Positions 45,020 to 53,554 of a stretch of DNA of 64,000 nt are shown piece by piece. Where the stretch lies: the NCBI RefSeq assembly GCF_000766145.1, contig NZ_JNFB01000011.1, forward strand, positions 17,490-81,489, written 5' to 3'. The position numbers and the translations under genes are program-made. Position 1 is the stretch's first letter, and every line of letters starts with the position of its first letter. The notes under the pieces are model-generated. The model worked only from the letters and a program-made list of their open reading frames with translations. It did not search any database and was not told the DNA's origin. Source of the stretch: Paenilisteria newyorkensis (GTDB taxonomy: Bacteria; Bacillota; Bacilli; Lactobacillales; Listeriaceae).

Positions 45020-45264
45020 TATTTGTTGGTCTGGCGCGGTGAATCTGGATTACATGCTAAACCGAATAAGAGGCGAGTGAGCGGGATTGGTCTTGGTTTT
45101 ATATGAAATCAGATTCAGCGTGGACTTTGTTCGGCGTCATGTTTGGCGCCTCCGGAATCCGGCTTCAACGGCCAGTCTCTCGAAAATTTCGTGGCCTCCG
45201 TAAAAGTCAAAAGAGGACTTTTTCTGCGCCCCCTAACAATTTTTTTCGAGCCTAACGGGCCGTT

Positions 45265-46176
45265 TCAGCACTTTGTTGAATAATAAAACTTAAACTCCAT
45301 ATCCTTCTGATGGTTTCCAAATCCCTTACCGAATATCGTTGTCCCGCCTATGTTCTTCGCGTCTTTTTCAACGGCTATCCGGAATGTCAGGAGTTCTTCG
45401 GTTATGTCTAAATCGTCCAGTGTTAGCTCGGATAATATGTCTCCGTCAAAATGGGTGCCGTGTTTGGAAATGCGGATCGTTTTGAAGAGGCCGTATTGGC
45501 TGTTAGAGTCCTCCCACCAACTTGGCGTGAATTTGCCGCGGATGTCGGAAAAATTGCCTGGGCAGGTCCATGTTCCAAGGGCGTGGCCGTTTAAGTAGAA
45601 CGAGATGTCAGAGGGCCAGACGTTGTTGGAGTAAGGAAACTCGGAGGCGATTTCGAAACTGATCTCCAGCAGCTCTATTTGTTCGTCTTTTTGCAGCGGA
45701 TTCGGGACTTTGTATTCTAGGTAGCCTTGGGTGAACCAGATGATTTGCGCCTCCATACGTCTTGCATCCATGAAGTATTTCGGTTCGTCGACGTGGCCGA
45801 TGAAGTCTTTGTTGGAAGCCAGTCCGCACGTTGGTGTGACGTTGTAATCGGTGTAATGACCCACTGGTAATTCTAGGGAACGCATCTTAAAATTAGGATA
45901 AATAGTAGTCGGGAATGTGATCTCGATTCGATCTACTACGAGCTTGGAAATTTTCTGGATTCCAGATTTTCCAGGTATTTTTTCTGTGCGGATTAGCTTG
46001 GCGTTTTCTAGTTGATTGATGTGCCGCGTGATGATGGCGCTACTCATATGTAAAGCGTGCGCGAGTTCCTTAATATTCATCGAACTTTGTGAAAGTAGGT
46101 TCAAAATTTGAATTCTAGTGTCGCTGGCAAGGGCTTCGTAAACGTGAATTGAATCTTTGGAAATATCTAATTGCAT
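45265..46176 (-). CDS. ArsR-type transcriptional regulator of the sugar locus
   Basis: 303 residues. Residues about 5-75 are a winged helix of ArsR type (YEALASDTRIQILNLLSQSSMNIKELAHALHMSSAIITRHI). The large C-terminal part (FPTTIYPNFKMRSLELPVGHYTDY...) is rich in Trp and Gly and may be a ligand-sensing beta domain; it has no metal-site cysteines typical of metal sensors. Divergent from the sugar ABC operon, with a row of repeated boxes between, so it most likely controls both. GGAGG lies about 11 bases before the ATG. Confidence 0.8.
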   Translation of the reverse strand: MQLDISKDSIHVYEALASDTRIQILNLLSQSSMNIKELAHALHMSSAIITRHINQLENAKLIRTEKIPGKSGIQKISKLVVDRIEITFPTTIYPNFKMRSLELPVGHYTDYNVTPTCGLASNKDFIGHVDEPKYFMDARRMEAQIIWFTQGYLEYKVPNPLQKDEQIELLEISFEIASEFPYSNNVWPSDISFYLNGHALGTWTCPGNFSDIRGKFTPSWWEDSNSQYGLFKTIRISKHGTHFDGDILSELTLDDLDITEELLTFRIAVEKDAKNIGGTTIFGKGFGNHQKDMEFKFYYSTKC

Positions 46177-46258
46177 GGAAAAATAGCCTCCTTTAGTTAA
46201 TGGTTAGATAGATGAAATAGGATTAAAATTGAATGAAAAACCATTTAGTGAACTCTTT

Positions 46259-46287
46259 AGTTTATCATAACATAAAATTGCTATCAA
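46259..46287 (-). promoter_or_regulatory. Promoter of the ArsR-type regulator
   Basis: Minus strand: -35 TTGATA (46282-46287), 17-base spacer, -10 TAAACT (46259-46264). The -10 lies within an operator box, implying autoregulation. Confidence 0.6.
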
Positions 46288-46301
46288 AAGAACTAAAAGT
46301 G

Positions 46302-46330
46302 TTGACAATAAAATTTTAGTGAATTATAGT
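46302..46330 (+). promoter_or_regulatory. Promoter of the sugar ABC operon
   Basis: Perfect -35 TTGACA (46302-46307), 17-base spacer, -10 TATAGT (46325-46330). An operator box fills the spacer. Confidence 0.75.
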
Positions 46331-46402
46331 AAAATTACAAAAGAAGTTTAGTTATTAATTTACTTGATGGTTAACTAAAGGTCTTCTTTTTTGAAATTTT
46401 TA

Positions 46403-46416
46403 TGTAGGCGTTTACA
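46403..46416. promoter_or_regulatory. Catabolite-responsive element (CcpA site)
   Basis: TGTAGGCGTTTACA, one mismatch from TGWAARCGYTWNCW, about 65 bases downstream of the predicted start site: a roadblock position for carbon catabolite repression. Confidence 0.6.
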
Positions 46417-46538
46417 TTATGGTGGAGATAGTGTGAATGGAAGGTTGGATTTAGAAGTGAGAGAGAGGTAAGCAGTTTTCACAAGCGAGTTGTTAGATGG
46501 GAGGCTGATCTGGGTTTCACGTTAGCAACCACTTGGGA

Positions 46539-46569
46539 ATTACATGCTCGCTTTGCTTTCATGCATACG
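46539..46569 (-). repeat. Family A mini-hairpin repeat in the sugar operon leader
   Basis: ATTACATGCTCGCTTTGCTT then TCATGCAT: inverse orientation of the 44.9-kb copies, with an AGGCTCT flank on its right. It lies in the predicted 5' UTR, about 65 bases before the binding-protein gene. Confidence 0.75.
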
Positions 46570-46631
46570 GAGGCTCTAAGAAAACAAAGTACGTTTTCGA
46601 AGACTCTCAACAATAGGGGAGGAATTTTAAA

Positions 46632-47894
46632 ATGAAAAAAATGTTAGGTCTTGTTTGTATGTTGTTGCTGGTTGCTGGATTGGCTGCGTGTGGTGGTTCT
46701 AGTGATGCGAAGGACACTGCCAAGAGTAAGGAAATCATTTTCTGGAATCCATTTACTGGTCCGGATGGCGCGAATATGCAAAAAATGGTGGACGCTTACA
46801 ATAAAACGAATCCGGAGTTCAAAGTTAAAAACATGTCACTAAAAGAAGGCGATATGTACACGAAAATCCCGACGGTCGTAAACTCTGGCAAGAATATTCC
46901 TGATTTGACAATCGTTCATGCTGAGCGGATTAAGCAATATGTAGACAACGATATGCTGCTGAGCTATGACGATTATTTGGCTGATTTCCCAGATATTAAA
47001 GCGGAGAACTATGTGCCGGAAGCTTGGAATATCGGCGAATTGGATAATAAACGGTATAGTGTCCCACTTGATATTCACTCCTTTATTATGTACTACAACA
47101 AGGATTTAGTGAAAAAATATGCTCCGACTGCGCTCGATGATAATGTCGTGACTTTTGATGAGATCAAAGCAGCGGGTGAATTGGCTAAAAAGGATAAAAT
47201 CGATGCGGTGTCGGTGAGTTGGGTCAAACCAGTTTTCTTATCGCTTTACGCGCAAAACGGTGGGAAGTTGACAGAGAATGGCGTGGATCCAACGCTTGAT
47301 AACCAGCAGGCGAAAGATACGTTTAATCTGTGGAAAGACATGTATAAAGATGGCATTACGACAAAGGATGGCGAGGATTATTTCCAAAAATTCATCGCTG
47401 GAAAAGTGATTTTCGCGCCAGAAGGTATTTGGATGCAAAACAACGCGAAAGATGCCAAATTTGATTGGGGAATCACGAATGCACCACAGTTAAGCGAGGA
47501 TAAAAATAAAATGGTGAACTGGTCTAGCTCGCATCAATTCACGATGTTTAATAGCGAAGGGCGTTCAAAAGAAAAAACGGAAGGCGTGCTAAAATTCATC
47601 GATTGGGTGCAAGACAACTCGCTAGAATGGGCGAAGTCAGGCCAAAATCCAGCGTCTCTGAAGATTGTGGAAGACCCAGCGTATAAAGAAATGCCGCAAT
47701 CGTTCTTGTTGCTCAATCCGGCCGAGCAGAAATCGCTGAAGATTTTTGATTATAAGTATACTGGTTACGTTTCCGAGCAATTGGATGCGAACGGGAATGA
47801 CATTATCTTCGGGAAAACACCGGTGAATAAAGGCTTGGCGGACATGCAAAAAGCGGTGGAAGATAAGATCGCTAAAGATAAATCCAATAAATAA
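46632..47894 (+). CDS. Sugar ABC transporter substrate-binding lipoprotein
   Basis: 420 residues. Lipobox GLAAC; mature protein is a family 1 extracellular solute-binding protein (IIFWNPFTGPDGANMQKMVDAYN, LTIVHAERIKQYVDNDMLL, YSVPLDIHSFIMYYNKDL). It captures an oligosaccharide at the surface for the two permeases that follow. With the GH2 enzyme in the same operon, the ligand is probably a beta-linked oligosaccharide. GGGGAGGAA lies 9 bases before the ATG. Confidence 0.92.
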   Translation: MKKMLGLVCMLLLVAGLAACGGSSDAKDTAKSKEIIFWNPFTGPDGANMQKMVDAYNKTNPEFKVKNMSLKEGDMYTKIPTVVNSGKNIPDLTIVHAERIKQYVDNDMLLSYDDYLADFPDIKAENYVPEAWNIGELDNKRYSVPLDIHSFIMYYNKDLVKKYAPTALDDNVVTFDEIKAAGELAKKDKIDAVSVSWVKPVFLSLYAQNGGKLTENGVDPTLDNQQAKDTFNLWKDMYKDGITTKDGEDYFQKFIAGKVIFAPEGIWMQNNAKDAKFDWGITNAPQLSEDKNKMVNWSSSHQFTMFNSEGRSKEKTEGVLKFIDWVQDNSLEWAKSGQNPASLKIVEDPAYKEMPQSFLLLNPAEQKSLKIFDYKYTGYVSEQLDANGNDIIFGKTPVNKGLADMQKAVEDKIAKDKSNK

Positions 47895-47961
47895 ATCGAA
47901 AAAGGGGCTTGGAGGTTTTCGGGTCTTCAAGCCTTAAGATGAAAGATTGGGAGTGATGGAA

Positions 47962-48864
47962 ATGGAAGCAAACGCTAAAACAATAACGTATAAAACGAGG
48001 AAATGGCAGTTCACGCCGTGGCTATTCGCAGGCCCGCATTTAATTATTTTCTTGATATTCTTTCTCGTTCCTGTCGTGTATGGAATTTATATTTCATTTA
48101 CGGACTGGGATTTGATCGGGACGCCAGATTTTGTCGGTTTTGATAATTACCGCGAAATATTGTTTCAGAAAGATTCAACTTTTTATGAGCAGTTACATAA
48201 TGGGTTGCGAAATACATTCATTTTCGTCGTGTTGACCGTGCCATTTTGTATTATTGTACCGTTGCTATTGGCCAGTGCATTGAACGCGAAACCGAGGCTG
48301 AATAAGCTGTTTCAATCGCTGTTTTATTTACCATCGTTGTTCGCGATTTCCGCGGTTATCATTATTTGGGGCTTGATGTTTAATGTGAGTTTTGGCCCGA
48401 TTAATCAGTTTTTGGGCACGACGGTGAACTGGGTCGGAACGCAGCCGTACGCTTGGCTGACGCTTGTGATCGTAACGGTTTGGTGGTGTATCGGCGGGAA
48501 TATGATTATTTATCAAGCAGCATTAAACGGGATTTCGAAGGATTTTTATGAGGCGGCGGAAATCGATGGTGCCACTTCTATGCAAAAATTCTTCCGGATT
48601 ACGTTGCCGAGTATTCGCGCCCAGCTGTTGTACACGGTTGTCATGACCACGATCGCGCAATTTAACGTGTATGGCCAACCGCTGATGCTGACAAAAGGTG
48701 GCCCGTCCGGTTCGACGTCGGTGCTGTTGATGTATATTCAGCAAAACGCGTTTGGTACGGGACAATCGATTGCGGGGATTGCGTCCGCGATGGCGGTTAT
48801 TCTCGGCCTGTGCATCATGGCTGTTTCCGCGATTCAATTTTTCTTTTTACGGAATAAAAACTAG
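47962..48864 (+). CDS. Sugar ABC transporter permease (MalF/UgpA type)
   Basis: About 300 residues from the ATG at 47962 (GGGAG 9 bases upstream). Six membrane helices; the ABC-binding EAA loop is YEAAEIDGATSMQKFFRITLP. N-terminal PWLFAGPHLIIFLIFFLVPVVYGIYIS is typical of carbohydrate-uptake-1 permeases. No ATPase gene is present, so a shared MsmK-type ATPase elsewhere is expected. Confidence 0.92.
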   Translation: MEANAKTITYKTRKWQFTPWLFAGPHLIIFLIFFLVPVVYGIYISFTDWDLIGTPDFVGFDNYREILFQKDSTFYEQLHNGLRNTFIFVVLTVPFCIIVPLLLASALNAKPRLNKLFQSLFYLPSLFAISAVIIIWGLMFNVSFGPINQFLGTTVNWVGTQPYAWLTLVIVTVWWCIGGNMIIYQAALNGISKDFYEAAEIDGATSMQKFFRITLPSIRAQLLYTVVMTTIAQFNVYGQPLMLTKGGPSGSTSVLLMYIQQNAFGTGQSIAGIASAMAVILGLCIMAVSAIQFFFLRNKN

Positions 48865-48886
48865 CGACGAGGGGGATGGATTTCTG

Positions 48887-49729
48887 ATGAAAAAAGATAC
48901 GCGTTTTATACCAAAATTAATTGCTTTTATATTCCTGCTCGTGATGGCTGTCATCTGGGTTGTGCCGCTCGCGTGGGGAATTGTGACGTCGTTTAAATCG
49001 GAGGCGGAAGTCGCGTCGGTTGGCTTTAAGTTCCTTCCGGTGCAATGGGTGACGACGAATTATACCGAATTGCTGTTTGATAACGCTGCGACGCCACTTT
49101 TGCGGTGGTTTATGAACTCGATGATTATTGCGCTTTCACAGACAGTGCTGGTGCTTATCGTGGTATCGCTGGCGGCATTTGCTTACAGTCGCTTGAAATT
49201 CCGCGGACGCAATGCGATGTTTGTTTTCCTGATGGCGACGATGATGTTTCCGAGTGTTGTAAATTTGATTCCACTGTATAAAATTATCGATACATTCGGC
49301 TGGGTGAATAATTATTTAGCGGCAATCGTGCCTGGCGCTGCGGCTGTATTTAATATTTTCTTGGTGCGGCAGTTCATGGTGAATATCCCGATTGAATTTG
49401 ACGAGGCGGCGCGCATGGACGGTGCCGGTGATTTCAAAATTTTCTACAAGGTTATTTTGCCACTTTTGCGACCGGTGTTGATGGTTGTGGCGTTGTTCAC
49501 TTTCACGGCTGCTTGGAACGATTTCCTGTGGCCTTCGATCGTGTTTAATGATATCGAAATGATGCCGATTACGCCGGGACTTCAACTGCTGCAAGGGATG
49601 TACCAAGCTCAACCAGCGCATTTGATGGCAGGAGCACTCGTCGCGATTGTGCCAACTTTCATCCTTTACTTATTCGCGCAAAAATATTTCCTACAGTCGA
49701 TGGCACTATCATCTGGCGTAAAAGGATAG
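48887..49729 (+). CDS. Sugar ABC transporter permease (MalG/UgpE type)
   Basis: About 280 residues from the ATG at 48887; the longer frame from 48752 overlaps the first permease out of phase and is rejected. Six membrane helices; EAA loop IEFDEAARMDGAGDFKIFYKVILP. Partner of the preceding permease in one membrane channel. GAGGGGG lies about 10 bases before the ATG. Confidence 0.92.
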   Translation: MKKDTRFIPKLIAFIFLLVMAVIWVVPLAWGIVTSFKSEAEVASVGFKFLPVQWVTTNYTELLFDNAATPLLRWFMNSMIIALSQTVLVLIVVSLAAFAYSRLKFRGRNAMFVFLMATMMFPSVVNLIPLYKIIDTFGWVNNYLAAIVPGAAAVFNIFLVRQFMVNIPIEFDEAARMDGAGDFKIFYKVILPLLRPVLMVVALFTFTAAWNDFLWPSIVFNDIEMMPITPGLQLLQGMYQAQPAHLMAGALVAIVPTFILYLFAQKYFLQSMALSSGVKG

Positions 49730-49741
49730 GAGGGCTTTCGA

Positions 49742-50170
49742 GTGAGCAGACGATTAGAACGGGTTTTTATTTATATCGCGGCGGCTTGGCAGTTGTTGGA
49801 CGGGTTGTTGACGGTTTTTGTGTATGGGCTGTTTATCAAACGGCAAGGATTGGATGTGGCGGGGCTTTCTGTGGCGCAAATGCGGGCGATGAAGGCGTTG
49901 TTTGGCAGTATTTTTAATTTTGTAGTGATTTTCGGGGTGTTGTTGATTTTACTCGGATTGCTGAATATTTATTTAGCGCGGAAGCATTGGAAAAATGGCG
50001 CGATTGGCTGGAAATTGCCGGTTTGGTTTTTAGTCTGCGGTGTATTTTCGTATTTTATTATGGATATGCCGAATATTTTCTTGTTTATGAGTGCGGGGAT
50101 TATTGGCTTGGCGAAAAATAAAGGCATGCGAGCGCAGCAAAATAGTTTGATTGGGGAGGAAATGGGATGA
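49742..50170 (+). CDS. Small four-helix membrane protein in the sugar operon
   Basis: 142 residues from a GTG start with AGGAGGG 9 bases upstream. Four hydrophobic segments (VFIYIAAAWQLLDGLLTVFV, FNFVVIFGVLLILLGLLNIYL, PVWFLVCGVFSYFIM, IFLFMSAGIIGLA). By pattern it may be related to DUF4064 membrane proteins, which I cannot confirm. It overlaps the GH2 gene by 4 bases, so it is co-translated with the enzyme. Function unknown. Confidence 0.75.
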   Translation: MSRRLERVFIYIAAAWQLLDGLLTVFVYGLFIKRQGLDVAGLSVAQMRAMKALFGSIFNFVVIFGVLLILLGLLNIYLARKHWKNGAIGWKLPVWFLVCGVFSYFIMDMPNIFLFMSAGIIGLAKNKGMRAQQNSLIGEEMG

Positions 50171-51903
50171 CAAAATTACATCCGAGGCCGCAGTTTGTGC
50201 GGAAGGATTGGGAGTTGCTTGACGGGAAATGGGCGTTTGCGTTTGATGATGCCGACGTTGGCTTGGCGCAGGATTGGTGTGCGCGTGTGCCATCGGAGCG
50301 TGTGATTGAAGTGCCGTTCACGTATGAAACGAAGGCGAGCGGGATTCACGATGAGTCGCATCACGCGGTCGTTTGGTATGAGCGGGAAGTCGAGATTACG
50401 ACGGTGGAGAAGGACGTTTTGCTACATTTCGAAGGTTCGGATTATGCGACGACGGTTTGGGTGAATGGGAAAGTGGTCGGCGCGCATCAAGGGTGCTATA
50501 CGGCGTTCGTTTTTAATATCACGGATTATGTGACGGCGGGGAAAAATCGGGTGACGGTTCGCGTGCAGGACAGCATGGATACGGCGCAACCGCGTGGGAA
50601 ACAGCGCTGGATCAAGGATAATTTCGGATGTTGGTACGTCCAGACGACGGGGATTTGGAAATCGGTGTGGCTGGAATACGTATCGCCGGTGCATATTGAT
50701 TATGTGAAAATGACGCCAGATTTCGATGCTCGGAAAATCGATTTGGAAGTGGAAGCAAACGCTTGGCATGAAGGCGTGACGGCGCGCGCGACCATCCGAT
50801 TTGACGGCGAACTCATTGAGGAAGTAAGCGCTATTTTAAAAGACGGCGTGGCGAATCTAAGTGCCTCTGTTTTGGCAAAAGGTGACCCGTGGAGCATGAA
50901 AGCTTGGAATACCGAGACGCCGAATCTATACGACATCACATTCACTTTAATGGAAGGAAATACCGTCGTCGATCGCGTAGAATCCTATTTTGGAATGCGA
51001 AAAATCGCGATTGAAGGCGAGAAAATTTTGCTAAATAACGAGGAATTATATCAGCGACTGATTCTTGATCAAGGCTACTGGCAAGACAGCGACCTGACAC
51101 CACCATCTGTCGCGGCGCTCGAGCTTGATATCGACAAAATAATTGAGATGGGTTACAACGGCGTCCGCAAACATCAAAAAGTCGAGGATAATCGTTTCCT
51201 GTACCTGTGCGATAAGAAAGGCTTGCTCGTCTGGTCCGAAGTTGGCTCAACCTATAGTTTCAGCGATAAAGCGGTTGCCAATTTTACGGCGGAATGGCTC
51301 GAAATTGTGAAGCAAAACTACAATCATCCGTCGATCATCACGTGGGTGCCGTTCAACGAGTCGTGGGGAATCGAGGATATTCATGGGAACAAGAAGCAGC
51401 AACAATTCACAGAAGGCATTTATTATCTGACTAAAAGTTTCGATGCGATGCGCCCAGTTGTGACGAATGATGGCTGGGATCACACGATTTCGGACATTAT
51501 CACGCTACACGATTATGAGGAAAACGGTGAAACTTTCACGGAGCGTTATGCGGAACAGGAAAAGTTGTTAGCCAATGCGTTCCAACACAACGGTTTCCGC
51601 CATCCTTTTGCTAGCGGGTATGAAAATATCGGAAAACCGGTCATTATTTCCGAGTTTGGCGGCATTGCTTTCCAATCCGAATCGGGCTGGGGTTATGGCA
51701 ATCAGGTGCAAGACGAGAAGGCATTTTTAGCCCGTTTTGAAAGCATCACGAGCGCGATTCAAGGTTTGGATTATATTTCCGGTTTTTGTTATACACAAGT
51801 CAGCGATGTGCAGCAGGAAATCAATGGCCTGCTGACGATTGACCGCCAAGATAAGGTGGATTTAACTGCGATTCGAGAGATTAACCAAAGACGTAAGAAA
51901 TAA
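50167..51903 (+). CDS. Glycoside hydrolase family 2 enzyme (beta-galactosidase/beta-glucuronidase-like)
   Basis: 578 residues with the GH2 order: jelly-roll sugar-binding domain (WYEREVEI, LLHFEGSDYATTVWVNGKVVGAHQGCYTAF), Ig-like domain (about 190-285) and TIM barrel. The acid/base Glu is in WVPFNESWG and the nucleophile Glu in IISEFGG. No signal peptide, so it acts on sugars already imported by the ABC transporter. The short length is like beta-glucuronidase rather than LacZ. Specificity cannot be assigned. Last gene of the operon. Confidence 0.9.
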   Translation: MTKLHPRPQFVRKDWELLDGKWAFAFDDADVGLAQDWCARVPSERVIEVPFTYETKASGIHDESHHAVVWYEREVEITTVEKDVLLHFEGSDYATTVWVNGKVVGAHQGCYTAFVFNITDYVTAGKNRVTVRVQDSMDTAQPRGKQRWIKDNFGCWYVQTTGIWKSVWLEYVSPVHIDYVKMTPDFDARKIDLEVEANAWHEGVTARATIRFDGELIEEVSAILKDGVANLSASVLAKGDPWSMKAWNTETPNLYDITFTLMEGNTVVDRVESYFGMRKIAIEGEKILLNNEELYQRLILDQGYWQDSDLTPPSVAALELDIDKIIEMGYNGVRKHQKVEDNRFLYLCDKKGLLVWSEVGSTYSFSDKAVANFTAEWLEIVKQNYNHPSIITWVPFNESWGIEDIHGNKKQQQFTEGIYYLTKSFDAMRPVVTNDGWDHTISDIITLHDYEENGETFTERYAEQEKLLANAFQHNGFRHPFASGYENIGKPVIISEFGGIAFQSESGWGYGNQVQDEKAFLARFESITSAIQGLDYISGFCYTQVSDVQQEINGLLTIDRQDKVDLTAIREINQRRKK

Positions 51904-51965
51904 TGCGTTTCCCATAAAATTTTTAATAGGGCGTACTTATCATTTCTTTTCGAGCTGATTTCCTA

Positions 51966-51971
51966 TATAAT
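51966..51971 (+). promoter_or_regulatory. -10 element upstream of ftsW
   Basis: Perfect TATAAT about 57 bases before the preferred ftsW start; -35 is weak (TTTCTT at 17 bases). Confidence 0.4.
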
Positions 51972-52027
51972 GGAGAGATACTACAGTAGGGACCTTGAAT
52001 GAGGCTCGAAATGATTGGACGATGTGT

Positions 52028-53239
52028 ATGTTTAAAAAAATGTTAAAATCCTATGACTATCCTCTTTTGGCGGTATACCTCATTGTGTGTATCTTTGGAT
52101 TGATCATGGTCTATAGTTCGAGTATGTTTGTCGCGATTAATAAAGGCTGGGACCCGGCGACGTTCTATAACAGTCAATTGAAAAATTGGATTATATCGCT
52201 GGTTTTGCTGGTTTTCTTCGCGGTTTTCCCATATAAAATTCTTCAAAATAATAAAATGTTGATGCTGATCATGTTCGGCTCGGTTGCGATGTTGCTACTC
52301 GTTTTGGTGTTTGGTGACTCGGCGAATAATGCGCAAAGTTGGCTAGCAATGGGGCCAATTCGGATTCAGCCTTCTGAGTTTATTAAAGTGTCGATGATTA
52401 TTTACATGGCGGCGGTTTACTCGAAAAAGCAGCGGTACATTGATGATTTTAACCGTGGTGTTTTGCCGCCTGTCCTGTTTCTAGTCGTGATTTGTTTCTT
52501 GATATTGCTTCAACCAGACATCGGGACAGCCGCGATTATTTTTCTAACAGGTTGCGGAATTATTATGGCATCGGGTATGCGACTGAAAACAATCTTGAAA
52601 TTAGTCGGACTAGGATTGCTGATTTTAGCGGTCTTATGCATCGTTGTTTTCTTATTGCCAGAGGACATCCGTTCGAAGCTGATTACGACGAAGCGAATTG
52701 GACGGATTACCAGTTTTCAAAATCCATTTACCGATCATGGCGCGAGCGGGTATCAGCTGGTCAACTCGTTTTACGCGATCGGTTCTGGTGGTTTCTTCGG
52801 ACAAGGGCTTGGTGAAAGCGTGCAGAAATTGGGCTATTTGCCGGAACCGCATACCGATTTCATTATCGCGATTATCGCGGAAGAACTTGGCTTTTTCGGT
52901 ATTTTGATTACGGTCGGTGGGATTTTCTTCATCGTCTTGCGCTCGATTACAAACGGGATGCGTCTGAATGATTCGTTCGGTTCCCTGCTCTGTTACGGGA
53001 CGGCGACGCTCATTGGGATTCAGGCGTTTATTAATTTAGGTGGCGCGACGGGGATGATTCCGCTTACCGGGGTGACGCTACCGTTTACGAGTTTCGGTGG
53101 CTCGTCGCTCATGTCGATGTCGATTTTGGTCGGAATTGTGCTAAACGTATCGATGATGAATAAATTTCAAAAGAATTACGGCTCGGAAAAGGATTTGGCG
53201 AAACCTAGGAAACCGGTACAGCCACGAACACAGAGGTAA
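52028..53239 (+). CDS. ftsW: SEDS-family peptidoglycan glycosyltransferase FtsW
   Basis: About 403 residues from MFKKMLKSYDYPL at 52028, which matches the Bacillus/Listeria FtsW N-terminus. In-frame starts at 51995 (TTG) and 52022 also exist and none has a good ribosome-binding site. Ten membrane helices; conserved GPIRIQPSEFIKVSMI, PDIGTA, YQLVNSFYAIGSGGFFGQGLG, LPEPHTDFIIAIIAEELGF and TLPFTSFGGSSL. It polymerises lipid II with a class B PBP at the division site. Located before pycA as in Listeria. Confidence 0.94.
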   Translation: MFKKMLKSYDYPLLAVYLIVCIFGLIMVYSSSMFVAINKGWDPATFYNSQLKNWIISLVLLVFFAVFPYKILQNNKMLMLIMFGSVAMLLLVLVFGDSANNAQSWLAMGPIRIQPSEFIKVSMIIYMAAVYSKKQRYIDDFNRGVLPPVLFLVVICFLILLQPDIGTAAIIFLTGCGIIMASGMRLKTILKLVGLGLLILAVLCIVVFLLPEDIRSKLITTKRIGRITSFQNPFTDHGASGYQLVNSFYAIGSGGFFGQGLGESVQKLGYLPEPHTDFIIAIIAEELGFFGILITVGGIFFIVLRSITNGMRLNDSFGSLLCYGTATLIGIQAFINLGGATGMIPLTGVTLPFTSFGGSSLMSMSILVGIVLNVSMMNKFQKNYGSEKDLAKPRKPVQPRTQR

Positions 53240-53250
53240 GGATAGGAGAA

Positions 53251-53280
53251 ACGGGCTGAGGGTTTGCGGCTCGTTTTTTT
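53251..53280 (+). terminator. Terminator after ftsW
   Basis: ACGGGCT pairs with GGCTCGT (G-U pairs), followed by seven T. Confidence 0.78.
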
Positions 53281-53290
53281 CTGCCATCGA

Positions 53291-53336
53291 GTATCAGATA
53301 TACGACATTTCCGATGATTTGTAGTATATCTGATAC
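53291..53336. promoter_or_regulatory. 13-bp inverted repeat upstream of pycA
   Basis: GTATCAGATATAC (53291-53303) and GTATATCTGATAC (53324-53336) are perfect complements, 20 bases apart. They sit about 130-180 bases before the pycA start site. Not followed by a T run, so not a terminator. Confidence 0.55.
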
Positions 53337-53433
53337 CTTGTGTCGAATCTTTGGACTCATCACGGTTAAACATTGATATCACTCACTTCATGCCCTGAAC
53401 TCGAACATTTTTTGCGAAAATCAGCTAAAACAA

Positions 53434-53463
53434 TTTACATCTGGGGTACTTTAATACTATAAT
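53434..53463 (+). promoter_or_regulatory. Promoter of pycA
   Basis: -35 TTTACA (53434-53439), 18-base spacer, perfect -10 TATAAT (53458-53463). TCTGATATAC (53466-53475), one base different from the upstream boxes, covers the start site. Confidence 0.65.
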
Positions 53464-53554
53464 TGTCTGATATACCGTTTTTCTCCATGACGGTAATAAT
53501 GTTAGCAGCTATGTAGATAGAAAAATTAGGTAGTGTAGGTTAGGAGGAAAAAAA

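Larger units (their letters stand above)
44831..45264. other. Repeat-containing intergenic region upstream of the regulator's 3' end
   Basis: Holds two family A hairpins (44884-44916, 44987-45019), a partial third (ATTACATGCT near 45049), and a hairpin AAAAGTC/GACTTTTT near 45205-45225. On the minus strand a short coding-like patch reads SSFDFYGGHEIFERLAVEAG (about 45125-45220) with no start. No complete gene recognised. Confidence 0.45.
46191..46380. promoter_or_regulatory. Array of seven YTTTAGTKAA operator boxes
   Basis: Direct boxes at 46191-46200, 46243-46252, 46255-46264, 46314-46323 and 46346-46355; inverted boxes at 46291-46299 and 46371-46380. They cover both divergent promoters. 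The first overlaps the regulator's ribosome-binding region. Confidence 0.65.
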
